Part shown: one piece after another, positions 18,682 through 27,963 of the stretch
Layout: each line of letters opens with the position of its first letter
How positions within the stretch are numbered: position 1 is the stretch's first letter
Assembly: GCA_944384265.1 (NCBI GenBank)
Contig: CALWSR010000014.1
Coordinates: forward strand, 1 to 64,000
DNA length: 64,000 nt
Source of the DNA: an uncultured Clostridia bacterium
Lineage (GTDB): Bacteria > Bacillota > Clostridia > Lachnospirales > Anaerotignaceae
Direction: 5' to 3'
Notes under the pieces: model-generated
What the model saw: the letters and a program-made list of their open reading frames with translations, nothing else
Databases searched by the model: none
Told to the model about the DNA's origin: nothing
Translations under genes and position numbers: made by a program

Positions 18682-19187
18682 GGCAGCTGTACTCCTCTTG
18701 CTAAATATTCTGTTTTCACATCATCTGTGTATGCTAAATCTACAAACTGCATAGGATTAATGAGCATATCTCCCCTCCAAATACTATAATGAATGTGAGG
18801 ACCTGTGGAAAGTCCTGTATTGCCTGTTTTTGCTATCACCTGTCCCTGCTGTACTGCTTGCCCCTCTTTTACCAATATTTCATTTAAATGGGCATACATA
18901 ATGGTATAGCCATCCTTTGTTTCATATTCCACCACATTGCCCAATGTTTGGGAGGTTCTCACATCTGTCACCACCCCGCTTTTGACAGCCAGTGCATCTG
19001 TATTTTCTGCCACTGCAATGTCTAATCCATTATGATATTCCATTTTTTTCAAAATGGGATTTTCTCTTGTGCCGCAGGAGGATGTGATAATGCCCTGTAC
19101 CGGTTCAATCCATTGTTCTTGCTTTGTTTGTGTGGTGATATCCTCCTTTGATAAAATTTCTCTAGGGAATTTCTCCGCTTTTTTCAT
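18678..19187 (-). CDS. SpoIVFA-like M23 peptidase-fold domain (C-terminal part of a split gene)
   Basis: 169 residues holding a LytM/M23 domain: HNGLDIA (HxxxD zinc motif) and GPHIHYSIW (HxH) are both present, so the metal site may be intact. SpoIVFA proteins consist of a membrane anchor followed by such a domain; here the anchor is encoded by the overlapping upstream frame (19162-19560). The apparent ATG lies inside the end of that frame and lacks a ribosome site. Removing one A from the six-A run at the junction would fuse both into one ~290-residue protein. Either a frameshift mutation, a sequencing error or slippage explains this. Confidence 0.75.
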   Translation of the reverse strand: MKKAEKFPREILSKEDITTQTKQEQWIEPVQGIITSSCGTRENPILKKMEYHNGLDIAVAENTDALAVKSGVVTDVRTSQTLGNVVEYETKDGYTIMYAHLNEILVKEGQAVQQGQVIAKTGNTGLSTGPHIHYSIWRGDMLINPMQFVDLAYTDDVKTEYLARGVQLP

Positions 19188-19560
19188 TCAAATCCGGCTG
19201 AAAACCATTTGTTTTGTTTTGCTGTGTTGTCTGCTCAGCAGGAGGAGCTGTTGTATTTTCTTTTTTTTCCACTGTTTGTTCAAACACAGTCACGGCCTTT
19301 TCCTTCCACTGCTGCAACGTATCCAATGATATTTCATAGGCAATGGCTTCCTTGAGGCTGTCTGTAATGGCCCTTGTTGTTTCCGTAGAAAAAAAAGAAA
19401 GTACAATGGCTGTTGCCACCAATATCATTGTCATATAAATGCGAAATAAAAAAAATTGTTTTCCGCTTGTCATTTGGCTCTGTCTTCTGTAAGCACTTGT
19501 TTTTTGCCTTCTTGCCCTTTGGAGCAGCTCCCTTCGCATACGGAGTCTTTCTTCGTCCAT
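19162..19560 (-). CDS. SpoIVFA-like membrane anchor (N-terminal part of a split gene)
   Basis: 132 residues. The basic N-terminus (RMRRELLQRARRQK) is cytoplasmic, followed by one membrane helix (about residues 37-58, FRIYMTMILVATAIVLSFF) and an external linker rich in Glu, Thr, Pro and Gln ending in a stop. This is the anchor-plus-linker half expected of SpoIVFA; the M23 domain follows in the +1 frame with a 26-base overlap. The short segment ETTRAITDSLKEAI after the helix fits the membrane-proximal region of the family. Function is inferred from architecture and from the neighbouring SpoIVFB. Confidence 0.65.
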   Translation of the reverse strand: MDEERLRMRRELLQRARRQKTSAYRRQSQMTSGKQFFLFRIYMTMILVATAIVLSFFSTETTRAITDSLKEAIAYEISLDTLQQWKEKAVTVFEQTVEKKENTTAPPAEQTTQQNKTNGFQPDLNEKSGEIP

Positions 19561-19616
19561 AGTTCGTCCTCCCTTCCTATTAACATCAATATATGCGGCA
19601 AATGTGTTTTTTAGAA

Positions 19617-19664
19617 CAAAAAAAACAGAAGCTGTAAAATGGTTTTACACTTCTGTTTTTTGGT
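19617..19664 (-). terminator. Terminator of the efflux/two-component operon
   Basis: AAAACAGAAG...CTTCTGTTTT with an inner TGTAAAA/TTTTACA stem, T-rich on the minus exit side, 14 bases past the stop of the TolC-like gene. Confidence 0.8.
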
Positions 19665-19677
19665 ATGATATTTTGTA

Positions 19678-20829
19678 TTACAACAAATAAGAATATTCAA
19701 ATTGCTCTAACAAAAGCATATGCTCATACATTTGTCCTATAATTTCACTTTCCTTTTGTGCAACACTTTGTTTTGCCTGCAATACCTCCAGCTCTGTGCA
19801 TTGCTCCAATTCATATTGTTTTTGAGAAATGGTCAGCTGTTTTTTCAAATTCTCCAACTCTGTCAAATTGTTGTTGTAGCTACTTTCCAGCTGTACAATG
19901 CTGTCATAGCAGTTTTGCAGCTGTGTTCTCAGGCTGGATTTTTGGTCAGAAAGCGTCAGCTCCGCCTTTGCCACACTGTTGTCTGCCTCTTGGTCTGCCG
20001 TGGCAGACTCCGGCACACTGGCATGGGTAAATTTTGCTTCTGATGTGGCAGTATCCAAATTGATTTGCTGTTGTTTGATATTGGGGTCTGTGTTGATTTT
20101 ACTTGTAATATAGGTATCCAATGTAACAGACAATGTGAGAGGCTCATACACCGGCTCCAGTGTAAGCTGATAATTTTCATCCACATCCATACCAATCAGC
20201 TCTGCCAAAGAACGATAGGCATTTTGCACTGCAATTTCCTCCTGCTCTACACTTGCCAATGCTTTTTGATAGCTCAGCTCTTGGTTTTGCAGCTCCTGCT
20301 CCGAAATAAGCCCCAATTTTTGTTTTGTTCTGGCAATGAGCAATTCCTTCTCATCCAGCTGCAAGCTCATTTTGGTCAGTGCAATTTCTCTTTCTTTGTT
20401 TATGATTTCTATATAAACCTGTTTTAAAGAAAACTTCACAGCTTCCTCTGTCACCTGCTGGCTCAGCTTGGATGTGGTATAGCTGGCATTTTGCTTGATG
20501 TATGCCAAAAGCTGTTCAAATGTATGTCCTCCTGCAATGCTGTTTTCTTCATCCTCCAATTTTTCTGCACTGATTTTCAAATCCATGTTGCTTGTTTTTA
20601 ATGCAGTGCTGCGGCTGAGGGCCTTTTGTGTGGCCTCCTCCAATGTCAGTTTAATGGCATTTTCTTTTTTTGGTATTTGCAGTATGGTCAAAAAATCCAG
20701 TGCAGTATCAGCCTCTTGTGCAATATCTTCAGAAGCAATGGATTGCTCTGTCAAATCCTCTGCAAAAACATCTGCACTGTTTGCTGTCACTGCTGCAATG
20801 AGCAAAAATGCCGCTATACTTTTTTTCAT
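19678..20829 (-). CDS. TolC-like (outer membrane efflux protein fold) protein
   Basis: 383 residues with a signal peptide (MKKSIAAFLLIAAVTANSADVFA) and two long-helix repeats of the TolC type; LTLEEATQKALSRS at the start of the mature part is the classic OEP motif, repeated more weakly in the second half. A Firmicute of this kind has no expected outer membrane, so the protein probably acts as an extracytoplasmic coiled-coil partner of the adjacent MacA-like protein and ABC transporter rather than as a pore. It is last in the operon; its ATG overlaps the kinase stop by four bases. Confidence 0.8.
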   Translation of the reverse strand: MKKSIAAFLLIAAVTANSADVFAEDLTEQSIASEDIAQEADTALDFLTILQIPKKENAIKLTLEEATQKALSRSTALKTSNMDLKISAEKLEDEENSIAGGHTFEQLLAYIKQNASYTTSKLSQQVTEEAVKFSLKQVYIEIINKEREIALTKMSLQLDEKELLIARTKQKLGLISEQELQNQELSYQKALASVEQEEIAVQNAYRSLAELIGMDVDENYQLTLEPVYEPLTLSVTLDTYITSKINTDPNIKQQQINLDTATSEAKFTHASVPESATADQEADNSVAKAELTLSDQKSSLRTQLQNCYDSIVQLESSYNNNLTELENLKKQLTISQKQYELEQCTELEVLQAKQSVAQKESEIIGQMYEHMLLLEQFEYSYLL

Positions 20830-22358
20830 GCTGTTCCTTCCTTTCCCTTTTTATATGTTTTCTTTTCCAAAGGAAATTGGTTTGTAAATGTGGTACCCTT
20901 TCCCAGCTGGCTTTTTACTGTAATCCTTCCCTCATTGCTTTGTGCAATCCATTTTGCAATGGAAAGTCCCAGCCCTGTTCCGGGGATTTCCTTGTTTCTG
21001 GATTTGTCGGCTCTGTAAAAACGGTCAAATATTCTTTCCACATCTTCCTTTGCCATACCCTGTCCGTCATCCTGCACATCTACATATCCATACTCTTTGT
21101 CTTTATAAATGGCAAATGTAATCACACCGCCTTCTTTTGTGTATTTCATGGCATTTTCACAATGTATCCACAAAAGCTGTTTTACCATGCTGCTGTCTGC
21201 ATAAATTGCAACCTCTTCTTTTTCCTTCAGCACCACTTGTTTTTTTGCCTGTGTCACATCCATTTCTTTTATAATCTCCTTTACCAGCTCATTGAGTGAA
21301 AATTTCTCCTTTTGCAAAGGAATACGGTTTTGGTCGCTTTTTGCCAAAAAAAGCAGCTTTTTAATGAGCTGGCTCATATGCTCCGTTTCTGCCAGTATGG
21401 ATTGTATGGCTTCCTCCAAAACAGCCGTATCGCTTTTGCCCCATCTGTTTATCAAATTTGCATAGCCCTGTATGACAGAAATGGGGGTTCTCAGTTCATG
21501 GGAAGCATCTGAAACAAATTGATTTTGTTTTTGAAAAGAGCTTTCCAAACGGGAAATCATGGAATTGAATGTTTCTGCCAGCTCCTTCATTTCATCGTCG
21601 GGTCCTTCTGTATCAATTCTGCGGCTCAAATCCTCTATGCTGATTCTTTCTGCTGTCTGCTGTATTTCTTCCACAGGCTTCAGCATTTTTTTGCTGATAT
21701 AACGTCCTATCAAAAAGGATAAAAAAATGCCCAGCACATCTATCAAAAGCAATCTCAAGCCAAAGGATTGAAAATAATAATGATTGTTGGGAAGCATTTT
21801 AAATGCCTGCACGAGATAATGATTGTCATCAGAATAAATTTTCTTTTCTATCATTACAAATTCAGAGCCATCTCTGCTGGTAATGAAATATTCTTTATTA
21901 TCTACATTAAAAATCCTTTCCATATTCACTTTAAAACCCTTTTTTTCCAAATCCTCCGGCCGGGAGCTTAAGTCTATCTCCCACTGCCAAGATTGTTTAT
22001 CCATGTTTTGCTCCGGTGCAGGCTGGGGCTGTCTGATAAAAGAGGGAACCTCTCCCACAGAGTTTTTATATACCTTGTGGTTTTTTCCATCAATGATGCT
22101 GACCTCTACATATTTGTTTTCCAAAAGGGTTTCCAATGCTTCTTCAGACAGTGCATTTCCCTGCTGTATATAATCATCAATATTTTCTACTGTTTTAATC
22201 AGTTCTTCTTTTACATTACTTTGCTCTATAGCTGTCACATTCAGCAGCACAAAAAAACTGATTGCCAAAAGAGATAATGAAAAAATCCCTCCATAAAGTA
22301 TTGTAATTTTTCGGGCAATGGTCATACTGGAAAAAAAGGCTTTACTCCTCTTTGACAT
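20826..22358 (-). CDS. Sensor histidine kinase
   Basis: 510-residue membrane sensor. First helix ITILYGGIFSLSLLAISFFVLL (about 15-40), an external sensing region of roughly 130 residues, a second helix LLLIDVLGIFLSFLIG, a HAMP linker, then the phospho-acceptor SHELRTPISVIQGYANL and the ATPase domain with N, DDGQGM and GTGLGLSIAKW boxes. It overlaps the response-regulator gene by 17 bases and belongs to the same transcript as the efflux system. It probably senses the exported compound or the resulting envelope stress; the ligand cannot be told. Confidence 0.93.
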   Translation of the reverse strand: MSKRSKAFFSSMTIARKITILYGGIFSLSLLAISFFVLLNVTAIEQSNVKEELIKTVENIDDYIQQGNALSEEALETLLENKYVEVSIIDGKNHKVYKNSVGEVPSFIRQPQPAPEQNMDKQSWQWEIDLSSRPEDLEKKGFKVNMERIFNVDNKEYFITSRDGSEFVMIEKKIYSDDNHYLVQAFKMLPNNHYYFQSFGLRLLLIDVLGIFLSFLIGRYISKKMLKPVEEIQQTAERISIEDLSRRIDTEGPDDEMKELAETFNSMISRLESSFQKQNQFVSDASHELRTPISVIQGYANLINRWGKSDTAVLEEAIQSILAETEHMSQLIKKLLFLAKSDQNRIPLQKEKFSLNELVKEIIKEMDVTQAKKQVVLKEKEEVAIYADSSMVKQLLWIHCENAMKYTKEGGVITFAIYKDKEYGYVDVQDDGQGMAKEDVERIFDRFYRADKSRNKEIPGTGLGLSIAKWIAQSNEGRITVKSQLGKGTTFTNQFPLEKKTYKKGKEGTA

Positions 22359-23028
22359 AGTATCCTACTCCTCGTATTGTGTGTATAAACTTTTCTCCAA
22401 ATGCCTCATCTATTTTAGAACGCAGATAACGAATGTACACATCCACCACGTTTGTTTCGCCAATGTAGCTGTATCCCCAAACCTGGTTTAATATTTGTTC
22501 TCTTGTCAGCACAATGTTTTTGTTTTGTACCAAATATAAAAGCAGTTCAAATTCCTTTTTGGTCAGCTCCACCTCTGTATCGTTGACAGTGACCATACGC
22601 TTTTCTGTATCAATGACCAAATTGCTCACTGCCAGCAGCTTCTTTTTTGCACTGTTTTGGCTGCTGCAATGTTTAAAGGCCACACGCATTCTGGCAAGCA
22701 GCTCTTCAATGGCAAAGGGCTTTGTCAAATAATCGTCTGCTCCGCTGTCCAAGCCTGCCACCTTGTCCATAATTTCATCCTTTGCCGTCAGCATAATAAT
22801 AGGGATAGAAGAATTTTTTCGTATTCTTCTGCAAATTTCAATGCCGCTGAGTCCGGGAAGCATCAAATCCAGCAATATCATATCAAAATCCCCGTTTAAA
22901 AATGTTTCCAGCCCTTCTCTGCCGTCATGCACCACAGTAATGTCATATCCTTCATATTTCAGCTCCAATTCTACAAATCTTGCTAATTTCACTTCATCCT
23001 CTATCAAAAGTATTTTTTTCCCTTCCAT
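22342..23028 (-). CDS. OmpR-family response regulator
   Basis: 228 residues. The receiver domain has the acidic pair EDE (IEDEVKLARF), the phospho-accepting Asp in MILLDLMLPG and the lysine in YLTKPF; the C-terminal winged helix ends with the OmpR signature TNVVDVYIRYLRSKID and RGVGYYV. The start at 23028 (MEGKKILLIEDE) follows a GGGAGGGG site; the upstream ten in-frame codons are not family-like. It is the partner of the kinase encoded next. It probably controls its own operon; an imperfect inverted repeat (ATACTGTGAGCATAGTAT, 26625-26642) upstream of the first gene is a candidate site. Confidence 0.94.
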   Translation of the reverse strand: MEGKKILLIEDEVKLARFVELELKYEGYDITVVHDGREGLETFLNGDFDMILLDLMLPGLSGIEICRRIRKNSSIPIIMLTAKDEIMDKVAGLDSGADDYLTKPFAIEELLARMRVAFKHCSSQNSAKKKLLAVSNLVIDTEKRMVTVNDTEVELTKKEFELLLYLVQNKNIVLTREQILNQVWGYSYIGETNVVDVYIRYLRSKIDEAFGEKFIHTIRGVGYYVKEE

Positions 23029-23054
23029 TGTAAAACACCCCTCCCAACTGTTTG

Positions 23055-24272
23055 TCATTCAAATCGCAATGCTTCAATGGGGTCCAGCTTTGCTGCCTTG
23101 TTGGCCGGCGTCACACCAAAAATGATGCCAATGCCTGTGGAAATGCCCACTGCCATTGCCACAGCGCCCACAGACAATACTGGTGTAATGCCTGCAAAAT
23201 GTCCTATGACCATGGCAAATGCCACACCAATGACCAAGCCTGCCAAGCCGCCCATACCTGTCAATATCACTGCTTCTGTCATAAATTGTATTTTAATGTC
23301 TTTGTTTTTGGCACCAATGGATTTTCTGATGCCGATTTCTCTTGTTCTTTCTGTCACAGTCACCATCATAATGTTCATTACGCCAATGCCCCCCACCAAA
23401 AGGGATATGCCTGCCACAAAGCTGATAAACAGCGTTACATAGGACAATATGGAGTTGATGGAATCCACCATTTCAGAGGAATCCTGTATATAATATTTAT
23501 CCTCATTGCCATGAAACTCCTCCAATGCCGCCACAATACGCTCTTTCATACTATCTGTTTGGTCCAAATCCTCTATCAGTATGGAAAATCCATTTAAATT
23601 TTTATTGTTATACAAACGCATTGCCGTAGAAATAGGCAGTATCACTGTTTCCGGAAATTCATCGCTGTATTGGGTTTCCGCAGAGGCATTTGTATTTTCC
23701 ATAATGCCTATGACAGTATATTTTCCTGTACCCTTCCATGTTTTTAATTTTATTTTTTCTCCAATGACAGCCTCATCACAGCGGCCAAACACCTTCAATG
23801 CCGTAGTATCGTTGATGACTGCCACATTTGTTCTCATATCCACATCATTTTGAGAAATATATCTGCCATAAAGCATGGTGGGATTATCAATGTATTTTGC
23901 ATCAGCCGTTACCCCCGACACAGAGGCAGACTTTGTTTCCTGAGGGTCCAAAAGCTTTATGTATGTGCTTTGTCCGCTGTATGTGGGATTGACATAGGAA
24001 ACGCCTTCTATCTCCTTTAGCATATCATAATCCTCCATTGTGAGCAAATCCCTTGTTTCAATGTCATTATAACCGCTTAAGCTCACTGTCAGACTGCCTG
24101 TTCCAAAGGATTCAAATTCCTTTTCGATGGCGGCCTGACTGCCATTTCCAATGGAAACAATGGCAATGACAGAGCTGATGCCTATGATGATGCCAAGCAT
24201 AGTCAAAAATGTTCTCATTTTGTTTGAAAAAACATTGCGGAAGGCAGATTTGGCACATTCTCCAAAATTCAT
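23055..24272 (-). CDS. MacB-type ABC transporter permease
   Basis: 405 residues. N-terminal helix (KMRTFLTMLGIIIGISSVIAIVSIG), an extracytoplasmic MacB/FtsX domain of about 230 residues, then three C-terminal helices beginning LFISFVAGISLLVGGIGVMNIMMVTVTERTREIGIRK without the full run quoted: the GIGVMNIM and TREIGIRKSIGA motifs are the mechanotransmission hallmarks of this superfamily. It works with the ATPase whose stop overlaps its start by four bases and with the MacA-like adaptor. Such systems export peptides, macrolides or lipids; the substrate is unknown. Confidence 0.93.
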   Translation of the reverse strand: MNFGECAKSAFRNVFSNKMRTFLTMLGIIIGISSVIAIVSIGNGSQAAIEKEFESFGTGSLTVSLSGYNDIETRDLLTMEDYDMLKEIEGVSYVNPTYSGQSTYIKLLDPQETKSASVSGVTADAKYIDNPTMLYGRYISQNDVDMRTNVAVINDTTALKVFGRCDEAVIGEKIKLKTWKGTGKYTVIGIMENTNASAETQYSDEFPETVILPISTAMRLYNNKNLNGFSILIEDLDQTDSMKERIVAALEEFHGNEDKYYIQDSSEMVDSINSILSYVTLFISFVAGISLLVGGIGVMNIMMVTVTERTREIGIRKSIGAKNKDIKIQFMTEAVILTGMGGLAGLVIGVAFAMVIGHFAGITPVLSVGAVAMAVGISTGIGIIFGVTPANKAAKLDPIEALRFE

Positions 24273-24982
24273 ATGCTGCCACCTCCTGCCAGTGTTCTGT
24301 TTTCCACCGGTTCATCTTTTATAATATGCCCATCCTTAAAAAGGGCAATTCTTTTTGTATACTGGGCCACATCCGGCTCATGGGTCACCATCACAATGGT
24401 CGTGCCGTCATCGTTTAAGCCTTGAAAAATCTCCATAATCTCTACCGTAGAGCGGCTGTCTAAATTTCCTGTTGGCTCATCGGCCATCAATATAGCCGGT
24501 TCATTCACCAATGCCCTTGCAATGGCCACCCTTTGTCTTTGTCCTCCGGAAAGCTCGTTTGGTCTGTGCTTGAGACGTTTGCCAAGCCCCACCCTTTCCA
24601 ATGCGGCAATGGCTCTTTCCTGCCGTATTTTTTTTGGCACACCTGCATAAACCATGGGCAGCTCTACATTTTCCAAAGAGGAAAGCTTTGGCAGCAAATT
24701 AAAGGACTGAAATACAAATCCAATTTTTTTGTTTCTGATTTCTGCCAGCTGTTCATCTTTAAATTTTGCTACATTTTCTCCATCCAAATAATAAGCCCCG
24801 CTGGTTGGGCTGTCCAAGCAGCCCAATATATTCAGCATGGTGGACTTTCCTGAGCCACTTGTACCCATAATAGATAAAAACTCTCCATCCTCCACACTCA
24901 AATTGATATCATCCAATGCCATAACAGACAATTCATTTTGGTTATATTCCTTTTTCAAATGCTCCAAACGCAGTAATTCCAT
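24269..24982 (-). CDS. MacB/LolD-type ABC transporter ATP-binding protein
   Basis: 237 residues. Walker A GTSGSGKS, the family-typical FQSFNLLPKLSSLENVELP stretch around the Q-loop, signature LSGGQRQRVAIARAL, Walker B ILMADEPTGNLD, and the H-loop THE are all intact. It belongs to the MacB/LolD/FtsE group that powers mechanotransmission rather than simple transport. The ATPase and the permease are separate proteins here, whereas Gram-negative MacB fuses them. Confidence 0.95.
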   Translation of the reverse strand: MELLRLEHLKKEYNQNELSVMALDDINLSVEDGEFLSIMGTSGSGKSTMLNILGCLDSPTSGAYYLDGENVAKFKDEQLAEIRNKKIGFVFQSFNLLPKLSSLENVELPMVYAGVPKKIRQERAIAALERVGLGKRLKHRPNELSGGQRQRVAIARALVNEPAILMADEPTGNLDSRSTVEIMEIFQGLNDDGTTIVMVTHEPDVAQYTKRIALFKDGHIIKDEPVENRTLAGGGSI

Positions 24983-24994
24983 GACATTCCCTCC

Positions 24995-26596
24995 TTATCT
25001 TGGTCTGCCCATAGGCATTCCGCCTCTTTGTCCTCCTGAAGGCATTCCACCGCCTGATGGCATTCCGCCTCCTGTCATGCCATCCAGCACAGAGCTGCTT
25101 TCTTCCGGCTGTGTCTGCTCTGTTACCGTTGTGGCAAATGCGGATAAATCTGCGCCGTCTGTCATTTCTTCCGTAGGACTTGTTACAACACGGTCCCCCA
25201 CAGCAACACCGCTTTCTATCACTGCACTGGTATCATTTGTACTGCCCAATGTTACAGTTGTTTTTTCCAGTATATCATTCTCATTGACTTTATAAACATA
25301 ATAGCTGCCGTTCTCTTCTTTTCCCACTGCGGAAAGAGGCACATATACTGCATCGGACAAATCCTCTACAATAATCTCCAAATCCAGTGAAAATCCGGGC
25401 TTCATCAGCTCATCCGGGTTATCCATGTGTACGACAATGGGTACAACGGTTTCACTGCCGCTCATGGTGCTTTGGGTGGATGCTGTCGGCTCAATTTTTG
25501 TGACAGTGCCTGTATATACCTTTCCTTCAATGCCATCGCTGGTCATTTCTACTTTTTGTCCCACCTGAATTTGAGCTATGTCATATTCTGAAACATACGC
25601 CTCCACATCCAAATTGCTCAAATCTGCAATTTTCATCATCACGGTGCTGTCTGTAAGCATCTGCCCCTCCACTGCGTTGGACTCTATGACTGTGCCACTG
25701 ATGGGACTGTATGTAGCCGCTGTCAGCTTGCTGATGTCATATTGTATGCTGGAAACACTTCTTTGCGCTGTTTCCAATGTATTTTGCTGTTTTTTAACAG
25801 AATTGAGTGTTGTCGTATCATTTTTATTTTTTCCGTTTTCCAAATTTAATTGGGCTTTTTCCAATGCCAGCTCTGCCGTCTGCAATGACAATTCCTTTGC
25901 TGTTTTATTGCTTTGTGTTTGTGTCAATGTGTCCAAAGCCTTTTGATAAGCATTTTCTGCATCATCATATTCCTGCTGGCTGACACCGCCTACCAAAAGC
26001 AGCTCTGCATAATTGTCCATTGTTTTTTTTGCATTGTCTGCATCTGTCTGGGCCTGTGAAATTTGTATTTCATAATTGGCAATTTCCATTTTGGTATCTT
26101 CAATGGTTTTTTCTGCACTGACTACCTGGCTTTCCAGCTCCAAAAGCTCTGCTCCTTCTGCCGGTGTAGTCAGTTCATTGAGGGCAATTTGTGCATTTTC
26201 CACTGTCACATTGGCATCAGCCAATTTGTCGCTTAGCTCTCTTTGGGTATCGGCTATGTCGTATGTCACAAGCAAATCCCCTTCCTGCACTTTATCCCCT
26301 ACCTCTGCAAAAACCTCCTCCACCTCTTGAGAAAGCTCTATAAATATGGAAACAGGGTCTGCGGCAACTGTGGTGCCGGAGGCAGTCACTCTTTTGGACA
26401 AATCTCCCTGTTCCACTACAGAAACGTCAGGCATTCTTACGGTTTCATCACTGCTGCTGCCAAAAAGCCCCTTTGCATAAACACCGCTGGCACCTGCCGC
26501 CAACACAATGACAGCACCCAGCATAATCATTTTTTTCTTTGTGGGTATGTTTGTAATTTTTTGTAATTTTTCTCTCCATATCTGATTGCATCCCAT
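24995..26596 (-). CDS. MacA/HlyD-like efflux adaptor (membrane fusion protein)
   Basis: 533 residues from the ATG at 26596, which has a GGAGGG site within the preceding codons; an in-frame ATG 15 bases earlier is possible. One N-terminal membrane anchor (MIMLGAVIVLAAGASGVYA), a split lipoyl domain, a long coiled-coil hairpin (about 130-290, rich in Ala/Glu/Gln), beta-barrel and membrane-proximal domains, and a glycine/methionine/proline-rich tail (GGGMPSGGGMPSGG). The hairpin is the part that docks TolC-like proteins in Gram-negative systems, matching the TolC-like gene in this operon. First gene of the operon. Confidence 0.9.
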   Translation of the reverse strand: MGCNQIWREKLQKITNIPTKKKMIMLGAVIVLAAGASGVYAKGLFGSSSDETVRMPDVSVVEQGDLSKRVTASGTTVAADPVSIFIELSQEVEEVFAEVGDKVQEGDLLVTYDIADTQRELSDKLADANVTVENAQIALNELTTPAEGAELLELESQVVSAEKTIEDTKMEIANYEIQISQAQTDADNAKKTMDNYAELLLVGGVSQQEYDDAENAYQKALDTLTQTQSNKTAKELSLQTAELALEKAQLNLENGKNKNDTTTLNSVKKQQNTLETAQRSVSSIQYDISKLTAATYSPISGTVIESNAVEGQMLTDSTVMMKIADLSNLDVEAYVSEYDIAQIQVGQKVEMTSDGIEGKVYTGTVTKIEPTASTQSTMSGSETVVPIVVHMDNPDELMKPGFSLDLEIIVEDLSDAVYVPLSAVGKEENGSYYVYKVNENDILEKTTVTLGSTNDTSAVIESGVAVGDRVVTSPTEEMTDGADLSAFATTVTEQTQPEESSSVLDGMTGGGMPSGGGMPSGGQRGGMPMGRPR

Positions 26597-26819
26597 ATGT
26601 TTTCCCTCCATACGCTATCCTTTTGTGTGATACTATGCTCACAGTATAAAAAACACCTATTAAAAGGAAATTTACCACTCATTAAAACTATATTAAAATT
26701 TCAGTACTTTTTTCTTATGGACATATTCCTTTAAAAAAAAATACCTTGCTACTCCTTTCATTTTTGGCTATAATAAAAATAAAAACCATCTACTGTAAAT
26801 ATAGAAAGGATTTTGTTTT

Positions 26820-27860
26820 ATGAAAAAGCTGTTTTTTCTTTTTGCATCTATGACAGTGCTTTTTTGCAGCGGATTTTTTCTCACAGGCTGCAACAGCAAC
26901 ACAACAGGTTCACAAACCGCTTCCCAGCAGGAAACGGCAGACCGCACTGTAAAATTAGATAAATGCGGCTTGCAGTACCAAGCACCTCAGGCATGGATAG
27001 CTTATGAGCAGACAAATATGCTTCCCATTACAAACACCACAACAGAAGGCGACATTTATGCCCAAGTACAATACAACTATGTTACAGATGAAGGTATGCA
27101 GTCACTATCCACATTTTCTGATCTTTCTGATACAGGAAACATACTTTTCCCTTTTGGAGAAATACTCGTTTTTAAAGAGGAAAATCTCAATTCCGGTGCT
27201 GTACAGTCAGAATTTTCAAAATATGCCCACAAAGAACAAATTGCCTCTCAACAAGGCTATGTTTATTATATATTGGAGCAATATCAAGGAGATACCTCTT
27301 CTTTTTCCGAAGAGGACAAAAAAGCCTATGAAATATTGTCAAACAGTATGGAGGATTTAAAAGCAACGGTTTCCACATATGCCTTTGATGAAACGGCAGT
27401 TAAGCAGGCCATTGAGCAAATCAGAAAAACACTTTCCTTTTCTGCCCAAACTTTGGAAGGGCAGCCAATAGACAGCTCTCTGTTTGCCAATGCAGACTAT
27501 ACTGTTGTGAATTTTTGGGCCTCCTATTGCTATCCCAATATCAATGAAACTGCCGTATTGGAACAGCTGGATACCACATTGCAGCAAAAATATCCAAATG
27601 TACAATTTGTGCAAGTCATCATTGATACCCCTGCAACAAATGCAGAAGCAGTTGCAAAACAAGCTAAAGCAGAAGCAAATGCAGATTTTATCAGCATTAT
27701 GCCTGATGAAACCTTGATAAACTGGATACTGCAAAACCTAGAGGGACTGCCTACAACAGTCATTGTCAACCAACAGGGACAAGTTATAACAGAGCAGATA
27801 CAGGGTGTGCGGACACTTGAGGCCTATATACAAGCGGTGGAAGATGTATTATCCCAATAA
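26820..27860 (+). CDS. Lipoprotein with thioredoxin-like (TlpA/ResA) domain, altered active site
   Basis: 346 residues. Signal peptide with a lipobox LTGC gives a lipidated Cys24. Residues ~45-200 form an uncharacterised domain (possibly beta-rich, with a QAWIAYEQ start); residues ~205-346 form a thioredoxin fold of the TlpA/ResA type, with VVNFWASYCYPNINE and the cis-proline region EGLPTTVIVN. The usual CxxC is reduced to C-Y-P-N, so only one active-site cysteine remains; ordinary disulfide reduction is unlikely, and a monothiol, peroxide-sensing or structural role is possible. Monocistronic with its own terminator. Confidence 0.8.
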   Translation: MKKLFFLFASMTVLFCSGFFLTGCNSNTTGSQTASQQETADRTVKLDKCGLQYQAPQAWIAYEQTNMLPITNTTTEGDIYAQVQYNYVTDEGMQSLSTFSDLSDTGNILFPFGEILVFKEENLNSGAVQSEFSKYAHKEQIASQQGYVYYILEQYQGDTSSFSEEDKKAYEILSNSMEDLKATVSTYAFDETAVKQAIEQIRKTLSFSAQTLEGQPIDSSLFANADYTVVNFWASYCYPNINETAVLEQLDTTLQQKYPNVQFVQVIIDTPATNAEAVAKQAKAEANADFISIMPDETLINWILQNLEGLPTTVIVNQQGQVITEQIQGVRTLEAYIQAVEDVLSQ

Positions 27861-27867
27861 TATATTT

Positions 27868-27904
27868 TTAAAACAGCCTGTCTGAAAGGACAGGCTGTTT
27901 TATG
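27868..27904 (+). terminator. Terminator of the lipoprotein gene
   Basis: AAACAGCCTGTC / GACAGGCTGTTTT perfect 12-base stem with a six-base loop and T-run immediately after the gene's stop. Confidence 0.9.
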
Positions 27905-27963
27905 ATAAGCAATATGGTTTTTGCGGCATGGCATTTCAAATACAGTGCTCAGCCAAAATGATA

